Assembly (NCBI RefSeq): GCF_047675955.1
Contig: NC_132912.1
Span: forward strand, 15,970,500-16,034,499
DNA from: Chlorocebus sabaeus
Lineage: Eukaryota; Chordata; Mammalia; Primates; Cercopithecidae
Length of the DNA stretch: 64,000 bases
Reading direction: 5' to 3'
A model generated the notes under the pieces. That model did no database searches. It was not told the origin of the DNA and was given only the letters and a program-made list of their open reading frames with translations. Of this stretch, positions 33,146-46,034 are shown piece by piece; positions within the stretch are counted from its first letter, which is position 1; every line of letters begins with the position of its first letter. Both the position numbers and the translations under genes were made by a program.

Positions 33146-35066
33146 TTTAGTGTATGCTGAATTATGACAGATCCCATTGCACATACAGAAGACTAAAATA
33201 TCTAAACATGGTAGCTGAGGAGCCAAGGACTACTCTAATATATACAGAACTGGCCACAGAGTACGCTAGCCAGGAAACTGCTCTGTCTCAGTCTGCAGGG
33301 CATGCCAAATAACAGTAGAAAAATAACAAGACTGGGAAGATCCTATAAACAAATCATTTCTGAGGGTATGCACTATATGTGTTTGGAATGAATGTTTTCG
33401 ATTAGCTTCTTGATGATGAGGAAGAGGACGGTGAGACCCTTAGAGACACGCCATGCTGCAGGCCGTGTGTTGTACGGAGTGAAGTAGGAAGGTCTTGGAA
33501 ACAGTAGGGTAGTAACTGAGCTCTGTGGTCCCTGCCCTATGTGCTTCCTCATACCACGTGAATCTCTTCCGGATTAACAGGTAACTAACATGAACTAGAA
33601 AGCTACCAAATTATTAACCTTCCAGGGGGTTCTACACATGTATTGGCTCAGAAATTGACAAGAAAACAGTAAATACAACACGACATATAGGAGCAAGTCT
33701 AAAACATAATGAACATGAAGGATTTAGAGAGTTAAGACACGGTAGGTGGTAGCTGCACAGTACAGTGGATGCCGATACTTGAGGTAGACCCTGAAAAGAG
33801 AGGAGAAGTTACATTTTCCTGCAGGAGTGATTATTGTTTTTTTTTTTTTTTTTGCAGGGAGACCCATGGCAGAACGGGGACCAACGAGGGGGAACCCTCA
33901 CTGGAATCCAGGCTTTGGACAGGAATGTGAACAGGTGCAAGACCAGCTGGTGGAGAGATTAAATTCCTGCCAGAGAGAGATTATAGAGTTGATCTAACAG
34001 ACAATAGGGAGTGAGTTGCTTTTGTTAAACAGGTGATGCTAATTAATTGAGGGTACCCAGGAGTCAATCAGCAAGTTAGCAGCTGAAGAAGTTTAGTGTA
34101 CTGAAGAATATTTCCTTTGGAGAACTGCTCCCAAACTGGTCCAATAAGAAGTACTCGGGGCCAATTGTTTCAACTGAAGATTGCTAAGCCACTCTTGCAG
34201 TGCTCATTTCCATGGGTTTGGGATAAAAGTATTTCTACAGGCTCACAGAGTAACTCTTATTTACACATAGTTCTCTTAAAGGTGGTTAGAAAATATATTT
34301 TATAACAGACTTAGTGTTTGCAATCTGGGGACTTTTGGTCAGATTAGACAGAAAAAAAACCCTAATCTTGGTGAGGAAAGCAAGAACTTGAGTGAGCTTC
34401 ACTTGAACAATCTAACATTTTCCATTTAATGGCTTTAAACGAATCCCCCAACTTTTGGAGTGTTTTGTATTATTAATTCGTTTCTGAATTGCAGTATTTA
34501 TAAAAAGACTTGTGCAGCTTAAAATAAGACATTCCACGAAATTGCCAATATTACTAAACGGTTTATAATTAATTATCCAGTCTGTCCAACCATTTGCATT
34601 TTGGTATCAACGGAGGATTTTTCTCCTTCTGACCAGTAGAGGGGGCTATAACTCTTGAGATAAATAGCTGGTTTTTCTATACAGAAATTACATCACCGAC
34701 CTGTACTGGTTGTTGAACTATTGTACCCTCGAACTTATAATTAATATACTAGAAATATAATGTGATGCATATTTTTCATACTTTATCACTTTAGACTTAC
34801 ATACATTATTTATGGTACCGCTTGTTTTTTATCTCCCAGTATAAACTTCTTTGCCAGCCCAAACAGACCATAATTATTAGGATAAATGTGGTTCTTTTCT
34901 TGCATCCAACATTACTTCTGCCTTCCCTCTTTTCTGGAACACCAGTGGTTACCATTTGTTTGAATATAACTTGCTTGCTTGAAACCCAGTTCAGCAACAA
35001 CTCTTTAATAAATCCTTCTCTTATCTTCCACTTCTCAATTTGCATAGCGTGATTAAACTCCTATTT
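33146..35066. other. Unassigned sequence
   Basis: About 1.9 kb without recognised repeats except a T run at 33835-33854. Open frames of 62-79 codons have no support. Confidence 0.4.
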
Positions 35067-35373
35067 TATTGATGATGATTGATTGATTGAATGAAAGGGA
35101 GACTCACTCTGTCGCCCAGGCTGGAGTGCAGTGGCGCGATCTCGGCTCACTGCAACTTCCACCTCCCGGGTTCAAGCAATTCTCCTGCCTCAGCCTCCAG
35201 AGTAGTTGGGATTACAGGCGTGTGCCACCACGCCCAGCTAATTTTTGTATTTTTAGTAGAGATGGGGTTTTACCACATTGGCCAGGCTGGTCTCGAACTC
35301 CTGACCTCAAGTAATCTGCTCACCTGGGCCTCCTAAAGTGCTGGATTACAGGTGTGAGCCACCACGCCTAGCC
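35067..35373 (-). mobile_element. Alu SINE, minus strand, tail turned into (GATT)n
   Basis: Full antisense Alu ending 'caccacgcctagcc'. Instead of a T run its 3' side shows 'gatgatgattgattgattgaatgaaaggg', a tail converted to a tetranucleotide repeat. Confidence 0.93.
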
Positions 35374-35518
35374 TAAGCTATTTTCTAGTGCTTAATACAA
35401 CTGTTTATTTTATGTTTATTAAATACATCATGATTTTTATTATTCTCCTATTAGATCATATGTAAATTTCCAGAAAAAGTACAAAATGCCCTGTTAAGTT
35501 TGAATTTCAGATGAAGTA

Positions 35519-35625
35519 AATTTTTTTTTTTTTTTTTTGACACAGAGTCTCTCTCTGTTGCCCAGACTGGAGTGCAGTGGTGCAATTGCGGCTCCTTGCA
35601 AGCTCCACCTCCTGGGTTCATGCCA
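35519..35625 (-). mobile_element. Alu SINE fragment, minus strand
   Basis: T run of about 18 plus about 85 bases of Alu right arm, stopping at 'gggttcatgcca'. Heavily 5'-truncated. Confidence 0.9.
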
Positions 35626-35764
35626 CTAAATGTTTTTTAGTGTAACTAAATCCCATAAAATATTTGAGACATGCTGACAATAAAAAGTACTTATCTAGAA
35701 TTCACATTAACTGAAAATTTAGTATTTTTATTTGCTAAACCTGGCAACCTTAATTATAAACACT

Positions 35765-35850
35765 TTGGTTGTTGAGTCTTTGTCTTGTTCACATTCATGA
35801 CCACAAAGCATAGTGTCAATTTATAGTAGCTGCTCAATAAATGGAAGGGT
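35765..35850 (+). repeat. L2 LINE 3' fragment
   Basis: 'gtctttgtcttgttcac' followed by 'tagtagctgctcaataaatg' matches the L2 3' end. Confidence 0.55.
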
Positions 35851-37925
35851 CAAGATGTAATATATGGCCAAGTTATTGTAGAATGAGCATTATTTCTTTG
35901 AATAACTGCTTTTAAATGATCTCCACTAGTATTACATTAATGTGTTGACAGTGAATTATTATTCATTCTAAAAAAGAAATAGTTGTAAGGAAAAACTTTG
36001 TGCTAAGTAGAAATTTAAGGATTTAAAAATAAAAATTGGAGGGAACATTTGAAAGATATTTAAGTGTCTTAAAATATCTCTTTGAGTTGTTAAGAAACAT
36101 GATGTGATTAAGAAAATTCTCTTGCCAAATGAATCCAAGAAAAAAATGTATGATTTTAAAAGATGCATTATGTGTTGAATCAAGACATACATTATAAAAA
36201 GATGGTACCAGTAATATTCACTGTTTAGAATAATGAGTTTGTTCCCATACTTGGACTTGAAAGGGAAAGAAAAGGTGCTATACAATCGGGGTAGTACCCT
36301 GATTGAATAAATATATTTTGTATACTTAATCTAAAATATCTATAAGTCTAGCTACCTTAAACCAAATATCAGGCATTTCTCCACAAGCCGCTTAGGCATT
36401 GGGAAAGATTTAGAAAAGAACAAACCATTATAATTAACCTCACAGTCTGTCAAACCTTCCTCTGACAGAAGTCTTATGTTGGGTGATCTTATGTCCAAGT
36501 TCCATCATAGTCAGCTTGACACGACACTGGTATGTAGAAAGATGAAATTATACTGACATAGCCAATGTAAAGGAATAGCAGTCTAAAGCAGAGGATACAC
36601 ACACATGTGCACACACACACATATGTGTGCACATACACATGTGCCAGGACAATCACAGGTGACTGAAGGTTGAACGCAATTTGAATCTCATTAGCAACAA
36701 GGAAATACAATTTATAACAGCGAGATACAATTCTTCACCTATTTGCTAAAATAAAAAAAAAAAGATACTACTCAATACTGGCAGCACTTCACACACTGTT
36801 GGTGGGAGTAAAAATTGGTATATTCTTTCTAGAAAGTATCTTGGTTTTTTATACATATACATACATATATATATATATACGTGTATGTATATATATACTT
36901 TACCTAGTAAGAGCCTTTTTACAAATTCTCAGGAAAGAAACATACAGAAACTCATATAAAGGAATATGTGCAGATAATCTCATTACATTTGGAGGAAGGA
37001 GGGGATGTTCATCCTTGGTGGCAAGGTAGAGTAGCTCCCTTTGCTGGTCTGCTTTTTGGGGGACAGGCACTATTGGCCCAAGATTTGCTTTATCACATAG
37101 GACCTTTTATTTCTGGCCCTGCTATTGTCTCTTGTTGAGATCTCTCTCCCCCCGCCACCACCCTAATCCCCAGCCCTCTGCACAGAAGGCCTGATGAGGT
37201 CCTAGTATTTCGCAAAGGAGTAGAGTTGGAGGCCTTGCTCGGCTTTTATTCCTGTGGCCTGGAAAGACAGGCCTCTTTACGTCCACCCTTTTCCAGGTAC
37301 ATTTCTGGAATTTGTCATTATTGTGTAAATATTTAAATGTTTAATGAAAACAAGTGGCTGTATAGTTGGCTATTAATATTTATTAAATAATATTTCCTTA
37401 TTGAGTTGCAGTGCTACCTTTAACTTATAATGAGATCACCATTTGGGGAACATTTTCTACTCTCAATTTGTTCACTGATGTTTCTGTATATTCCCTCCAT
37501 AGGCTTTTAAATTTTGTAAATACGTAAGGGTAACTTTTCTTATCATTCTACTTCTTGTTCTGGCTTTGTATCTAACTCTAGAATGAGTCAATGGGTTCAA
37601 GGTCAAATGATCCTGTTCATATGGCCTTATGTGGTGTGAAGAAATGGAGTCACAAAAAGTCTGGGATTAAGTTCCTTTTCTCTGTGTTCCTTAGCAGCCT
37701 CATTGCTTTGCTTTATTGAATCTCCCTATTACCTCTACACTACATTGTGTCTTCAGGCTAGGACATACCCATCCCTGATTCCTCTGTGCCTGGCTTAGAA
37801 CTGGTGCCTTGTCCAAACTTCTTACTTTACGGGTGTCTTACTCATTCTAGGCTGCTATAACAGAAAGCAATCAAGATAGATGTGAGCTTTAAAGATTAAG
37901 AACTACCTCTCTATCAATTTAGATT
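35851..37925. other. Unassigned sequence with two microsatellites
   Basis: About 2 kb. It contains a CA/TG-alternating tract (36597-36650) and a TA-rich tract (36851-36898). The 105-codon minus-strand frame (35968-36285) and others have no family signal. Confidence 0.4.
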
Positions 37926-38241
37926 GTTTTTGTTTGTTTGTTTTGAGTATGAGTCTCTCTCTGTCACCCAGGCTAGAGTGCAATGGTGCAATCTTCAGCT
38001 CACTGCAACCTTTGCCTCCTGGGTTCAAGCCATTCCCCGCCTCAGCCTCCCAAGTAGCTGGGATTACAGGCACCTGCCACCATGCCCTGTTAGTTTTTGT
38101 ATTTTTAGTAGAGATGTGTTTTCACCATATTGGCCAGGCCAGTCTCTTGGTCAGGCTGCTCTTGAACTCCTGACCTTGTGATCTGCCCGCCTTGGCCTCC
38201 CAAAGTGCTGGGATTACATGCCTGAGCCACCGTGCCCAGCC
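37926..38241 (-). mobile_element. Alu SINE, minus strand, with small internal duplication
   Basis: Antisense Alu whose tail is (TTTG)n. About 20 extra bases near 38138-38158 repeat the 'ggtcaggctg' region ('ggccaggccagtctcttggtcaggctgctc'). Ends 'ccgtgcccagcc'. Confidence 0.93.
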
Positions 38242-39344
38242 CATCTCCATCCATTAATATGTTCATCTCTGCTGTGAATCCGGAGAAGCACAAAGGGCTG
38301 TGGATAAAGCAGACACTGGGATAGATTTTCCCAGTGATCAGGACTGCTTGCTGGTGCTTCTGATTATCCTTCCTCTGTTAGTGTGTTGGTCTAAGGAAGG
38401 CTGTAATTAAAGCCGTAGCCTTTCAAGTTAGAATTAATTTTTCTAGAATTTTATTTTGTTCTCTGGGAACAAGGTCCGCTCCATCCCTTGCCAGTCATAT
38501 CATGTATGTATTATCTAACTTACAGACATTCACATTTGAAATACATTTTCAAGAAAAACTGTTAAAGTGACTGATCTTCCAATTTAAACAAAATTTGGGA
38601 CAATGAATCCTACACTCAACTGACTTTTAGGATTCAGTATCTTTTCCCTGTGGCCTCCTGTTTTCTAAAAGTAAATCTTCAGAATAGTATTTTGCAATTT
38701 CATAGACCTTTTGGTATTCGAACCACTTTCAGTACGCTTCCAATATATTTAATTAATTCTTTCTACTTTATTACAATAGAATAATATATTTCCACATTAT
38801 TCCTTATGGTCATTAAAAATTTTAAATATCAGGTATCTGGTTCTTATCTGTTCAAAATGAATCCAGATGTTCACATACCACATGGGTGCCAGATTTTTTT
38901 TCCATCCTAGGCTTAACTTTGGAGAATAAATTTGGAACAATTCTGTGGGGACTGTTGGTCACAGATGGCTGAGTAATCATAAATCCTCGGGTGGAGATAG
39001 AGTCCTTCTGGATAGCAGCGCTGAAACTGATTTTCATAATTTAAAATACTCAACCCTGCATCATCCACGTAAACAAAAGGTGTCTCTTGTTTTTTTCCTT
39101 TTTTAAAAAGTGACATGTAATTAGCTTCTAACACCTTAATTTCATGTTTACTCTTAACTTTATTTTTTGGCGTCTCTTCCAGAAATTTGTTCCTTCCCTC
39201 CAGGTACAAAAGGGTTCAGTTTCTTTCAGTTAAAAAAAAAAAAAAAAATCCCTCTTCTTGCTGGAAACTTTTGCTTGTATCTCGAGTTGAGTTATAACAC
39301 ACTGTCTCTTCTCATCACCCTTGTCGCACAGCATTATAATAATC
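38242..39344. other. Unassigned sequence
   Basis: Includes an A run at 39232-39248. Overlapping minus-strand frames (38852-39037, 38913-39209) have no support. Confidence 0.35.
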
Positions 39345-39468
39345 GGTGCATATATGTGAGCTCCTTCAAGGCAGCGATTGTCTCTTATCAATCGCTGCAA
39401 CTCCACTGCTTAGCAGAGTGTCTGGTATACGACAGGTGCTAAGTGAAAAATGAAGGATGGTCTCTTAA
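39345..39468 (+). repeat. L2 LINE 3' fragment
   Basis: 'gtgagctccttcaaggcagcgattgtctctt', 'cactgcttagcagagtgtctgg' and 'caggtgctaagtgaaaaatgaa' follow the L2 3' end in order. Confidence 0.6.
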
Positions 39469-39595
39469 GTCAAGGTTTATACTGCATCACGCTTATTGTC
39501 CAGTAAAGGATAAAGGAAGGCTTTAGTAAGTTCTTTAGTCATTTTACTTAAAAATGTTTTAACTATTTATTTTATAAGCAAAAGGAAAGTTATAC

Positions 39596-39863
39596 TTTTT
39601 TTTTTTTTTTTTTTTTTTGAGACAGTCTCGCTCTGTCGCCCAGGCTGGAGTGCAGTGGCCGGATCTCAGCTCACTGCAAGCTCCGCCTCCCGGGTTCACG
39701 CCATTCTCCTGCCTCAGCCTCCCGAGTAGCTGGGACTACAGGCGCCCGCCACCTCGCCCGGCTAGTTTTTTGTATGTTTTTAGTAGAGACGGGGTTTCAC
39801 CATGTTAGCCAGGATGATCTCGATCTCCTGACCTCGTGATCCGCCCGTCTCGGCCTCCCAAAG
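39596..39863 (-). mobile_element. Young AluY, Old World monkey type, 5'-truncated
   Basis: Close to AluY consensus over its whole length. It has the diagnostic blocks 'gtggccggatctcagctc' and 'cacctcgcccggctagtttt', which I associate with cercopithecid AluY (YRa-like) subfamilies. It stops at 'ggcctcccaaag', lacking about 36 bases of the sense 5' end. 'gttatac' flanks both sides (39589-39595, 39864-39870), and an 'aaag' shared by Alu end and target suggests a microhomology join. Confidence 0.93.
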
Positions 39864-39870
39864 GTTATAC

Positions 39871-41394
39871 ATTCTTGATTTGCAGAAGAATTTAACACAA
39901 TTTTTAAGTTTAAGAGCTTAAAACTTTTTTTTTTCTGATGCTGTTAACTTTATCAGTCAAGCCCAAGTAAAATCTGGTGGCACACTCGAGTTAGGATAAT
40001 TCATGAAGGGGCAGTGGTGTTTTGTAAGGGGACTATGTAAAAGGGGTAGCCAGGGAGCCAAGAGAAATTCCGAGATGGTGCAGTGCCTTGGGGCTAATAT
40101 ACCAGGCATGGCCAACCTTAGGACCAAAAGGAAGAGTGGAGATAATGGTATTGGAAAGTGAAAGGAGAAAATCGTATGTTTTGAGAACTGTGACCTTCTG
40201 TGGAGGGACATGACCAGCCTGAGGCAACCAACTATGCTTTCCTCTCTCCCTTTGATGGTCTGCTGGGACTCTCTATTTGCGATCCCAAAAGTAAGCCTGA
40301 GGGAAGGAGCACCTGTTGCTATGGGCCTTAGGGGTTGACCTTCCAAGCAAGAAACAAGATGGCGGAGGATGGAGAGTGGATTTCGAGGGGAATGACAGAT
40401 CTGGGGCACAGTTATCACAGTTTATTATACTGAAGGTACTTTTTCTGTGGAATTGCCATCCTGCTGAAAGAAAGACACAAAACCAGAAAACAAATGCTCA
40501 ATGTAGTAGGGTCTGCCTGTTTTTTTTTTTTTTTTCTTTTTTTCTTTTTTGAGTGCATTTAAAGCAATCCTGGCCTTCAGGAACTGCACTGGGTGGCAAG
40601 ATATGATGAGCCCAAGAAAGCCTTCAATTGTATAATATTATCCCAAATGTGAGTTGTGTTCCATCAATGGCACTGCCTTTGGCCTCACCTTCATATGGAG
40701 TTCAAGACCACATTTGCACTAATGAGGTAGTTCATCCCATAAGAGAATGCATTTCTCAATGCACTAAAATGCTTTCCTTTTGCATCAGTCTTTTTAAAAA
40801 ATAATGTAGAGCGATTTCTCCAACTAGATTCACTCTGTGTGGCCTGCAAAATGCAATTTGTTTTCTAAATGCTATATTATCTTCGTCCACCGCCTTCAAT
40901 TTAAATTTTAGTAAATGGTGCTTTAGTTCTCTGAAAATTCTCTTTGTGCTCTATATTGGACTTAAGTAGATGCCGATTTTCACATATCTGGCTAAAAAGA
41001 ATATTGGCGTCTAAATAAATTTGAGAATAGAAGACTTTATACATATTGATTTTATCACATCACAGATAGAAAGCATATATTTGATACTTACCTGAAACAG
41101 GCATGCTGATACAGCAAAGAAATGCCTTTAAAAATTTTTATAGAATAACAAAGTTTTCTTTTCGGACAAACAGGCCAAAGACGTTCAAACAGGAAAGCCA
41201 GTCCATTTAGGCAGCAGACTTGTCACTGAAACCATAGTTTGAAAATCACTAGGCCATGTACAAAAATAGCAGAGTTAAACTGCTGCATTATCACAAACAT
41301 GATGTCTCATAATTGGACAATAAATATCTACATTTGAACAATCTAAAGCCCTTTGGAAAATATTAATTTAGTACAGCCAGCAAGTTAATCGACC
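39871..41394. other. Unassigned sequence
   Basis: About 1.5 kb. It contains T-rich tracts at 40521-40550 that lack any Alu body. The 153-codon minus-strand frame at 39957-40418 has no family signal that I recognise. Confidence 0.4.
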
Positions 41395-41702
41395 TTTTTT
41401 TTTTTTTTTTTTTGAGATGGGATCTTGCTCTGCCACTTAGGCTGAGTGCAGTGGCATGATCGTAGCTCACTGCAGCCTGGAATTCCTGGGCTCAAATGAT
41501 TCTCCTCATCGGCCTCCCAAGGAACTGGGACTACAGATGCACACTACCAGGCCTGCCTAATTTTTTTATTTTATTTATTTATGTTTTTAGAAATGGGCTG
41601 TCAATGTTACCCAGGCTAATCTTGAACTCCTGACATCAAGGGATCCTCCCACCTCTGCCTCACAAAGAGCTAGGATTATAGGCCTGAGCCAACACACCCA
41701 GA
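41395..41702 (-). mobile_element. Alu SINE, old (AluJ-like), minus strand
   Basis: T run, then diverged antisense Alu with 'gagatgggatcttgctctgcc' and 'tacccaggctaatcttgaactcctgacatcaaggg'. Ends 'aacacacccagac'. Confidence 0.93.
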
Positions 41703-41847
41703 CTTAATGAACATGTTTGAAGTAAAACTTCCTGCAGTGAGAAGGCACTGCCAGGTGAGTAGCTTTTGACAGTGTTGGGCTACGTTTTATCACAGATAGG
41801 ACTGACTAGTTTTCATTAAAAATTAGCTCATTTAGGTAACAGCACAC

Positions 41848-41973
41848 TTTGACTCAATACATCAATATTTCTGTATGTTTTTAAAAATAAACAGAACGCC
41901 TAACCTTCTCTTTGACTCAATACATCAATATTTCTGTATGGTTTTAAAAATAAACAGAATGCCTAATCTTCTA
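41848..41973 (+). repeat. 63-bp tandem duplication (two copies)
   Basis: Copy 1 is 41848-41910 and copy 2 is 41911-41973. They start with 'tttgactcaatacatcaata' and differ at four of 63 positions by my reading. No known repeat family. Confidence 0.95.
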
Positions 41974-42149
41974 ACTAGTTATGAAAACACAAAAATATCT
42001 AAGATGAAACTTCTGCAAAGAGAACAAAGTTTGGAATTAAGACGGTCCCAACTGAACTGACTGCATTTAGAAAAAAGACAGCACGGTACAATGAGACTCA
42101 TTTATAAAGAGGAAATCTGAGATTGAACTCATTATATTTTTCCATTGAA

Positions 42150-42660
42150 TTGGAGGTGGTAGTTAATAGCTTAGGCTAGGGAGCCTGATCACCTGCATCT
42201 GCATCCCAGCTCAACTCTTTTAGGAGTCATAGGAGCTGGAGAAAATTATTTAGCACTTTTTTTTTTTTTTTTTAAATGGAGTCTTGCTCTGTCCCTAGGC
42301 TGCAATTCTGCCTCAGCCTCCCGAGTAGCTGGGACTACAGGTGCATGCCACCACGCCTGGCTAATTTTTGTATTTTTAGTTGAGATGGGGTTTCACCATG
42401 TTGGCCAGGCTGGTCTTGAACTCCTGACCTCAAATGATCTGCCCACCGCGGCATCCCAAAGTGCTGGAATTATAGGAGTCAGCCACCGCGCCTGGCCTAT
42501 TTACACTGTCTGTGCTTCAGTTTTCTTATTTGTAAAATAGAGATTCTCATATAACTACTAAATAGGATTGCAGTGGGCCTTAAAATTACTGTATGTAAAA
42601 TTCTTATAATAGTGCTTGGTATATAGTAGTGTCATGTAAGTATTAGCTATCATTATTAAT
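42150..42660 (+). repeat. MIR SINE split by an Alu
   Basis: Left part (42160-42256) has the MIR start wording 'ctagggagcctgatcacctg'. Right part (42498-42655) has 'ctgtgcttcagttttcttatttgtaaaatagag' and 'agtgcttggtatatagtag'. The Alu at 42257-42497 separates them. Confidence 0.75.
42257..42497 (-). mobile_element. Alu SINE inside MIR, minus strand, internal deletion
   Basis: T run, then antisense Alu with a gap from 'ctctgtccctaggctg' to 'caattctgcctcagcc' (about 60 bases lost). 'tatttagcac' / 'tatttacact' flank it as a worn target-site duplication. Confidence 0.93.
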
Positions 42661-42779
42661 TATTAAATTGAGTACCACTTTATTGACTGACAAGTGATTT
42701 TGTGTAGGTTACCTAGTCTCAGTACATCTCAATTTAATTGACATCAAAATATGCTAATGGGTGCCTCACCTAATTTTGA

Positions 42780-42955
42780 ATGTTTTTGTGACTATGTATT
42801 TACTCAACAAACATTTATTGAGCCTCTACTCAATACCAGGCAATGTGATAAATATTGGGAAAAACATATTGAGTAAGAAAGACAGTCCCAGTTATCATGA
42901 AGCTACAGTCAAACAGGCAGTGCTGACATTCTGGTGTGTAGAGCTCATGGTGATA
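42780..42955 (+). repeat. Ancient interspersed repeat (same family as 60660-60960)
   Basis: 'caacaaacatttattgagcctctactcaataccaggcaatg' then 'cagttatcatgaagctacagtc' is a very common old mammalian repeat wording. A second, diverged copy is at 60660-60960. Family name not assigned. Confidence 0.55.
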
Positions 42956-44404
42956 TAATTGGGTCTGAGAGTTGAATGACGCCCAATCTCCTATCTTATG
43001 AATGACTCCAGCTCCAAAACATCCTTGTAAATATTGTATCTCTCCAAATTGTCAAGGATGTCCTGTCTTATTCTTCAAGTTCTAGTGAGCCCCTCAAAGT
43101 TTCAAACTCTAGGTCAATAATCCTGAATTGTATCCAGAGAAAAAGATACACCATAGACACACCACCTAGAGTAAAAAGAGTGGGCAGTGTGATATTCCAT
43201 ATGCCAATCCTGCCTTCTGCATCCCCGTCTGTGGCCATCGGTGATGACATGAAGCTTACAGTCAAGCAGCTTTGCTGTACCACCACCACCATGACTGTAC
43301 CCTACCAAGGCCTTGTTGGGGTCCTACCTTCAGTGATCAGAAACAGGACTTGAAGACAGAAGATCTCCAGGTCCTTACCTCACTTCTCATTTTTCTTAAG
43401 ATCCCCCCTAAGTCAATTAATTAAGGGTCATTTTTAATAAATGAAAACGCATTTTGTTGGATTGATTCATTCTTATTTTAGAATCTGTGTCTGTTAACAT
43501 CAGTGGAGCTCCTCTGGGTCTCAATACGTTGTGTAACATTTCTGCTCATGTTCCTTCATGTTTTCATGCCTCCTTCGGTGCTTAGCTATTGTTTAGTTTG
43601 TGCCAGTTGTTGCAATTGCAGAATTGTTTATAGAAATAATTTGAGGCCTAGGATGGTATCTTCCTCCTGAGAGGGCTTCACATGTGCCTTTTCCGGGCCC
43701 CTGAGAGCGGTAGCAACCTGGGATCATCTCAGACCAATTTCAGAGACTGCAGTGCTCTGAAGCTGGACTACATGCCCTAGCAGGGCCTGTCGGCTTCTGG
43801 GTCACAGTTACTTTGGGGACGTCAAACTTCGGGTTTCCACCCTAAGCAAACCCCTCCTCCCCAATGTGGGGGAGGGTCCCATACTTAATTCCCCTCAGCT
43901 TTATCCTATTAGCCTGTTACAGTTCTTTTATCCCTTCACTTCTCAGCCACTCTCTCTGCAATCAGTGTCACTTCTAGTGGAGAAGGGACCTCAAAACAAA
44001 GGAGGAGGAGGAGGAAGGGGGAAGGAAAGAAGAAATGGAAAAGAAAAGGTATATGACACAAATTTTGATTATTGAGGGAGTACAGGCTATTTAAAAAATA
44101 ATAGTGCCAGGGAACCTGAATCAGAAAAAACTGCAAAAAGGTTTGTGAATACAAGAGATGGTTTGGGGTCTGTCTTGAAGTTCATTAAAAAATACTAAAA
44201 ATCCTTCTCCTCTGTAACAAATTCATTGACCAAACTGTACAGAAAACATGTCTCCAATTTGCAGTTGACGGTACTATGAATTAACTAGGAATTCCTTTGT
44301 AAACATTGTAATGATGACAAAATGAACTGAGGAGAGGGGATGGGAAGGAAACAAGGGATACGGTGGGATGGAAGATTGGGAAATTTTTGGTGAGGTTGAG
44401 ACTT
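42956..44404. other. Unassigned sequence with a purine tract
   Basis: Includes a GGA/GAA-rich run (43999-44049) and a somewhat GC-richer segment at 43660-43880. No family or exon recognised; short frames have no support. Confidence 0.35.
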
Positions 44405-44765
44405 TGCTATGGTCTGAAGAAGTCTCTTCAACATTCATTTATTCCTAATTACCATTATGGTGATATTAAGAAGTGGAGCCCTTGGGAGCTGGTAAAATCA
44501 TGAAGGCTCTACCCTAATAAGTGGGATTAGTGCCTTCATTAAAGGGGTTGAAAAAGATGACTTTGCCCCCTTTGCTCATGTGAGAACATAGTGTTTGTCC
44601 CTTCCACTGTGGGAGGATGTGATAAGAAGTGCCATCTTTGAAGCAGACAGACCAATCCTCCCCAGAGACTCAATCTGTTGGAGCATTGATCTTGGACTTC
44701 ACAGCCTCTGAACTGTGAGATATAGACTTCTATTATTTGTAAATTACCCAGTCTGTAGAACTTTT
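44405..44765 (+). mobile_element. MLT1-type MaLR LTR
   Basis: 'tgctatggtctgaag', 'ggtgatattaagaagtggagccct', 'gggattagtgccttcattaaa', 'cttggacttcacagcctctgaactgtgag' and 'aaattacccagtctgtagaac' follow the MLT1-type order. The 3' terminus is not sharp. Confidence 0.7.
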
Positions 44766-45681
44766 TTAAAAAAATAGCATCACAGACAATTGCAAACCCA
44801 GGTTTTCGGATCCAGAACCTGTGAAGCAACCAGTGTTCTGATTTCTATCACTAAAGGTTAACTGTAACTGTTCTAGAACTTACCATAAATGAAATCATAA
44901 AGTATCTATTCTTTTGTGTCCTCTTCTTTTGCTTATAAATTTTTTGAGATTCATCCATGTTGTTGCATATTTCAGTTGTTCACTTTTTTCATTACTGAAT
45001 ATTATTCCATGATACTAATTCACCACACTTTGTTTCCCCATTCGCCTTTGATAGGTTATTTCTAGATTTTGGTTATTATGAATAAGGCTGCTCTGATCAT
45101 TATTATTTTTGTGGTTAAATTTCTAGGAGTAAAATTTCTGGAATATGGGTGGCCAAATATTTAACCTTATACAAAATTACCAAAGTGATTGTTCCACTTT
45201 ACACCACCACTGACAATGTGTGATCATTCCAGTTGTTTTCATTGTCACATAGAGTGCTGCTGGTCTTTCAAATTTTAGCCATTCTGCTGAGTGTGTAGTA
45301 GTATCTCATTTTTTTTAAAATTTGTGTTTCCCCAATTAATCATGATTTTGAGAGCCTTCCATTTGCTTATTGGCTTTTGGTATAAGAATTTATTTTTATT
45401 ATTTATTTATTTATTTATTTATTTGTGAAGTGTCTGTTCAAATCTTTCACCCCTTTAAAAAATTTGAGTTGTTCATGTCTTTATTTTCGATTTGAAGGAG
45501 TTCTTTAGATGTTCTGGGTATGTGTTCTTTTCCGGATATGTGCACTGAGAGTCAAGTCAAGCACTTCCAGTCAAGGACTTCTCCATTTAGTTTCAAGTTG
45601 ACAGGTAAAAATCAATCATCACAGTAGGGTAATTCCTCCATCTTTGTTTTACTACATCAAGAATATCTTGACTATTCTAGG

Positions 45682-46034
45682 TGAGATGGCTGGCTGTGTT
45701 CCCACCCAAATCTCATCTTGAAATGTAGCTCTCACAATTCCCACGTGTTGTGGGAGGGATGTGAGGTAACTGAATTATGGGAGCGGGTCCTTCCCGTGCT
45801 ATTCTCATGACAGTAAGTAAATCTCATGAGATCTGATGGTTTTATAAAGGGGAGTTCCCCTGCAGAAGTTCTCCTCTCTTGTTTGCCACTCTGTGAGATG
45901 TGTCTTTCTCTTTCTGCCATGATTGTCAGGCCTCCCCAGCCATGTGGAACTGTGAGTCCATTAAACCTCTTTCTTTTGCAAATTGCCCACTCTTGGGTAT
46001 GACTTTATCAACTATGTGAAAATGGACTAATAGA
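45682..46034 (+). mobile_element. Solo THE1/MST-type MaLR LTR
   Basis: 'tggctgtgttcccacccaaatctcatcttg' opens and 'ccccagccatgtggaactgtgagtccattaaacc' closes a 353-base LTR. TATA-like 'ttttataaaggggagtt' lies near 45842 and an 'attaaa' polyadenylation-type signal near 45960. Flanks 'ctagg' / 'cttgg' may be the 5-base duplication. It sits inside old L1M segment A; no retroviral coding sequence is present. Confidence 0.87.

Noticed and set aside
33835..33854. Long T run as a possible Alu or processed-gene tail
   Set aside because: No Alu body, target-site duplication or coding sequence adjoins it.
39957..40418. 153-codon minus-strand frame
   Set aside because: No recognisable domain and no splice or promoter evidence; length is within chance for 64 kb.
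40521..40550. T-rich run as a possible Alu tail
   Set aside because: Sequence on both sides lacks any Alu arm.
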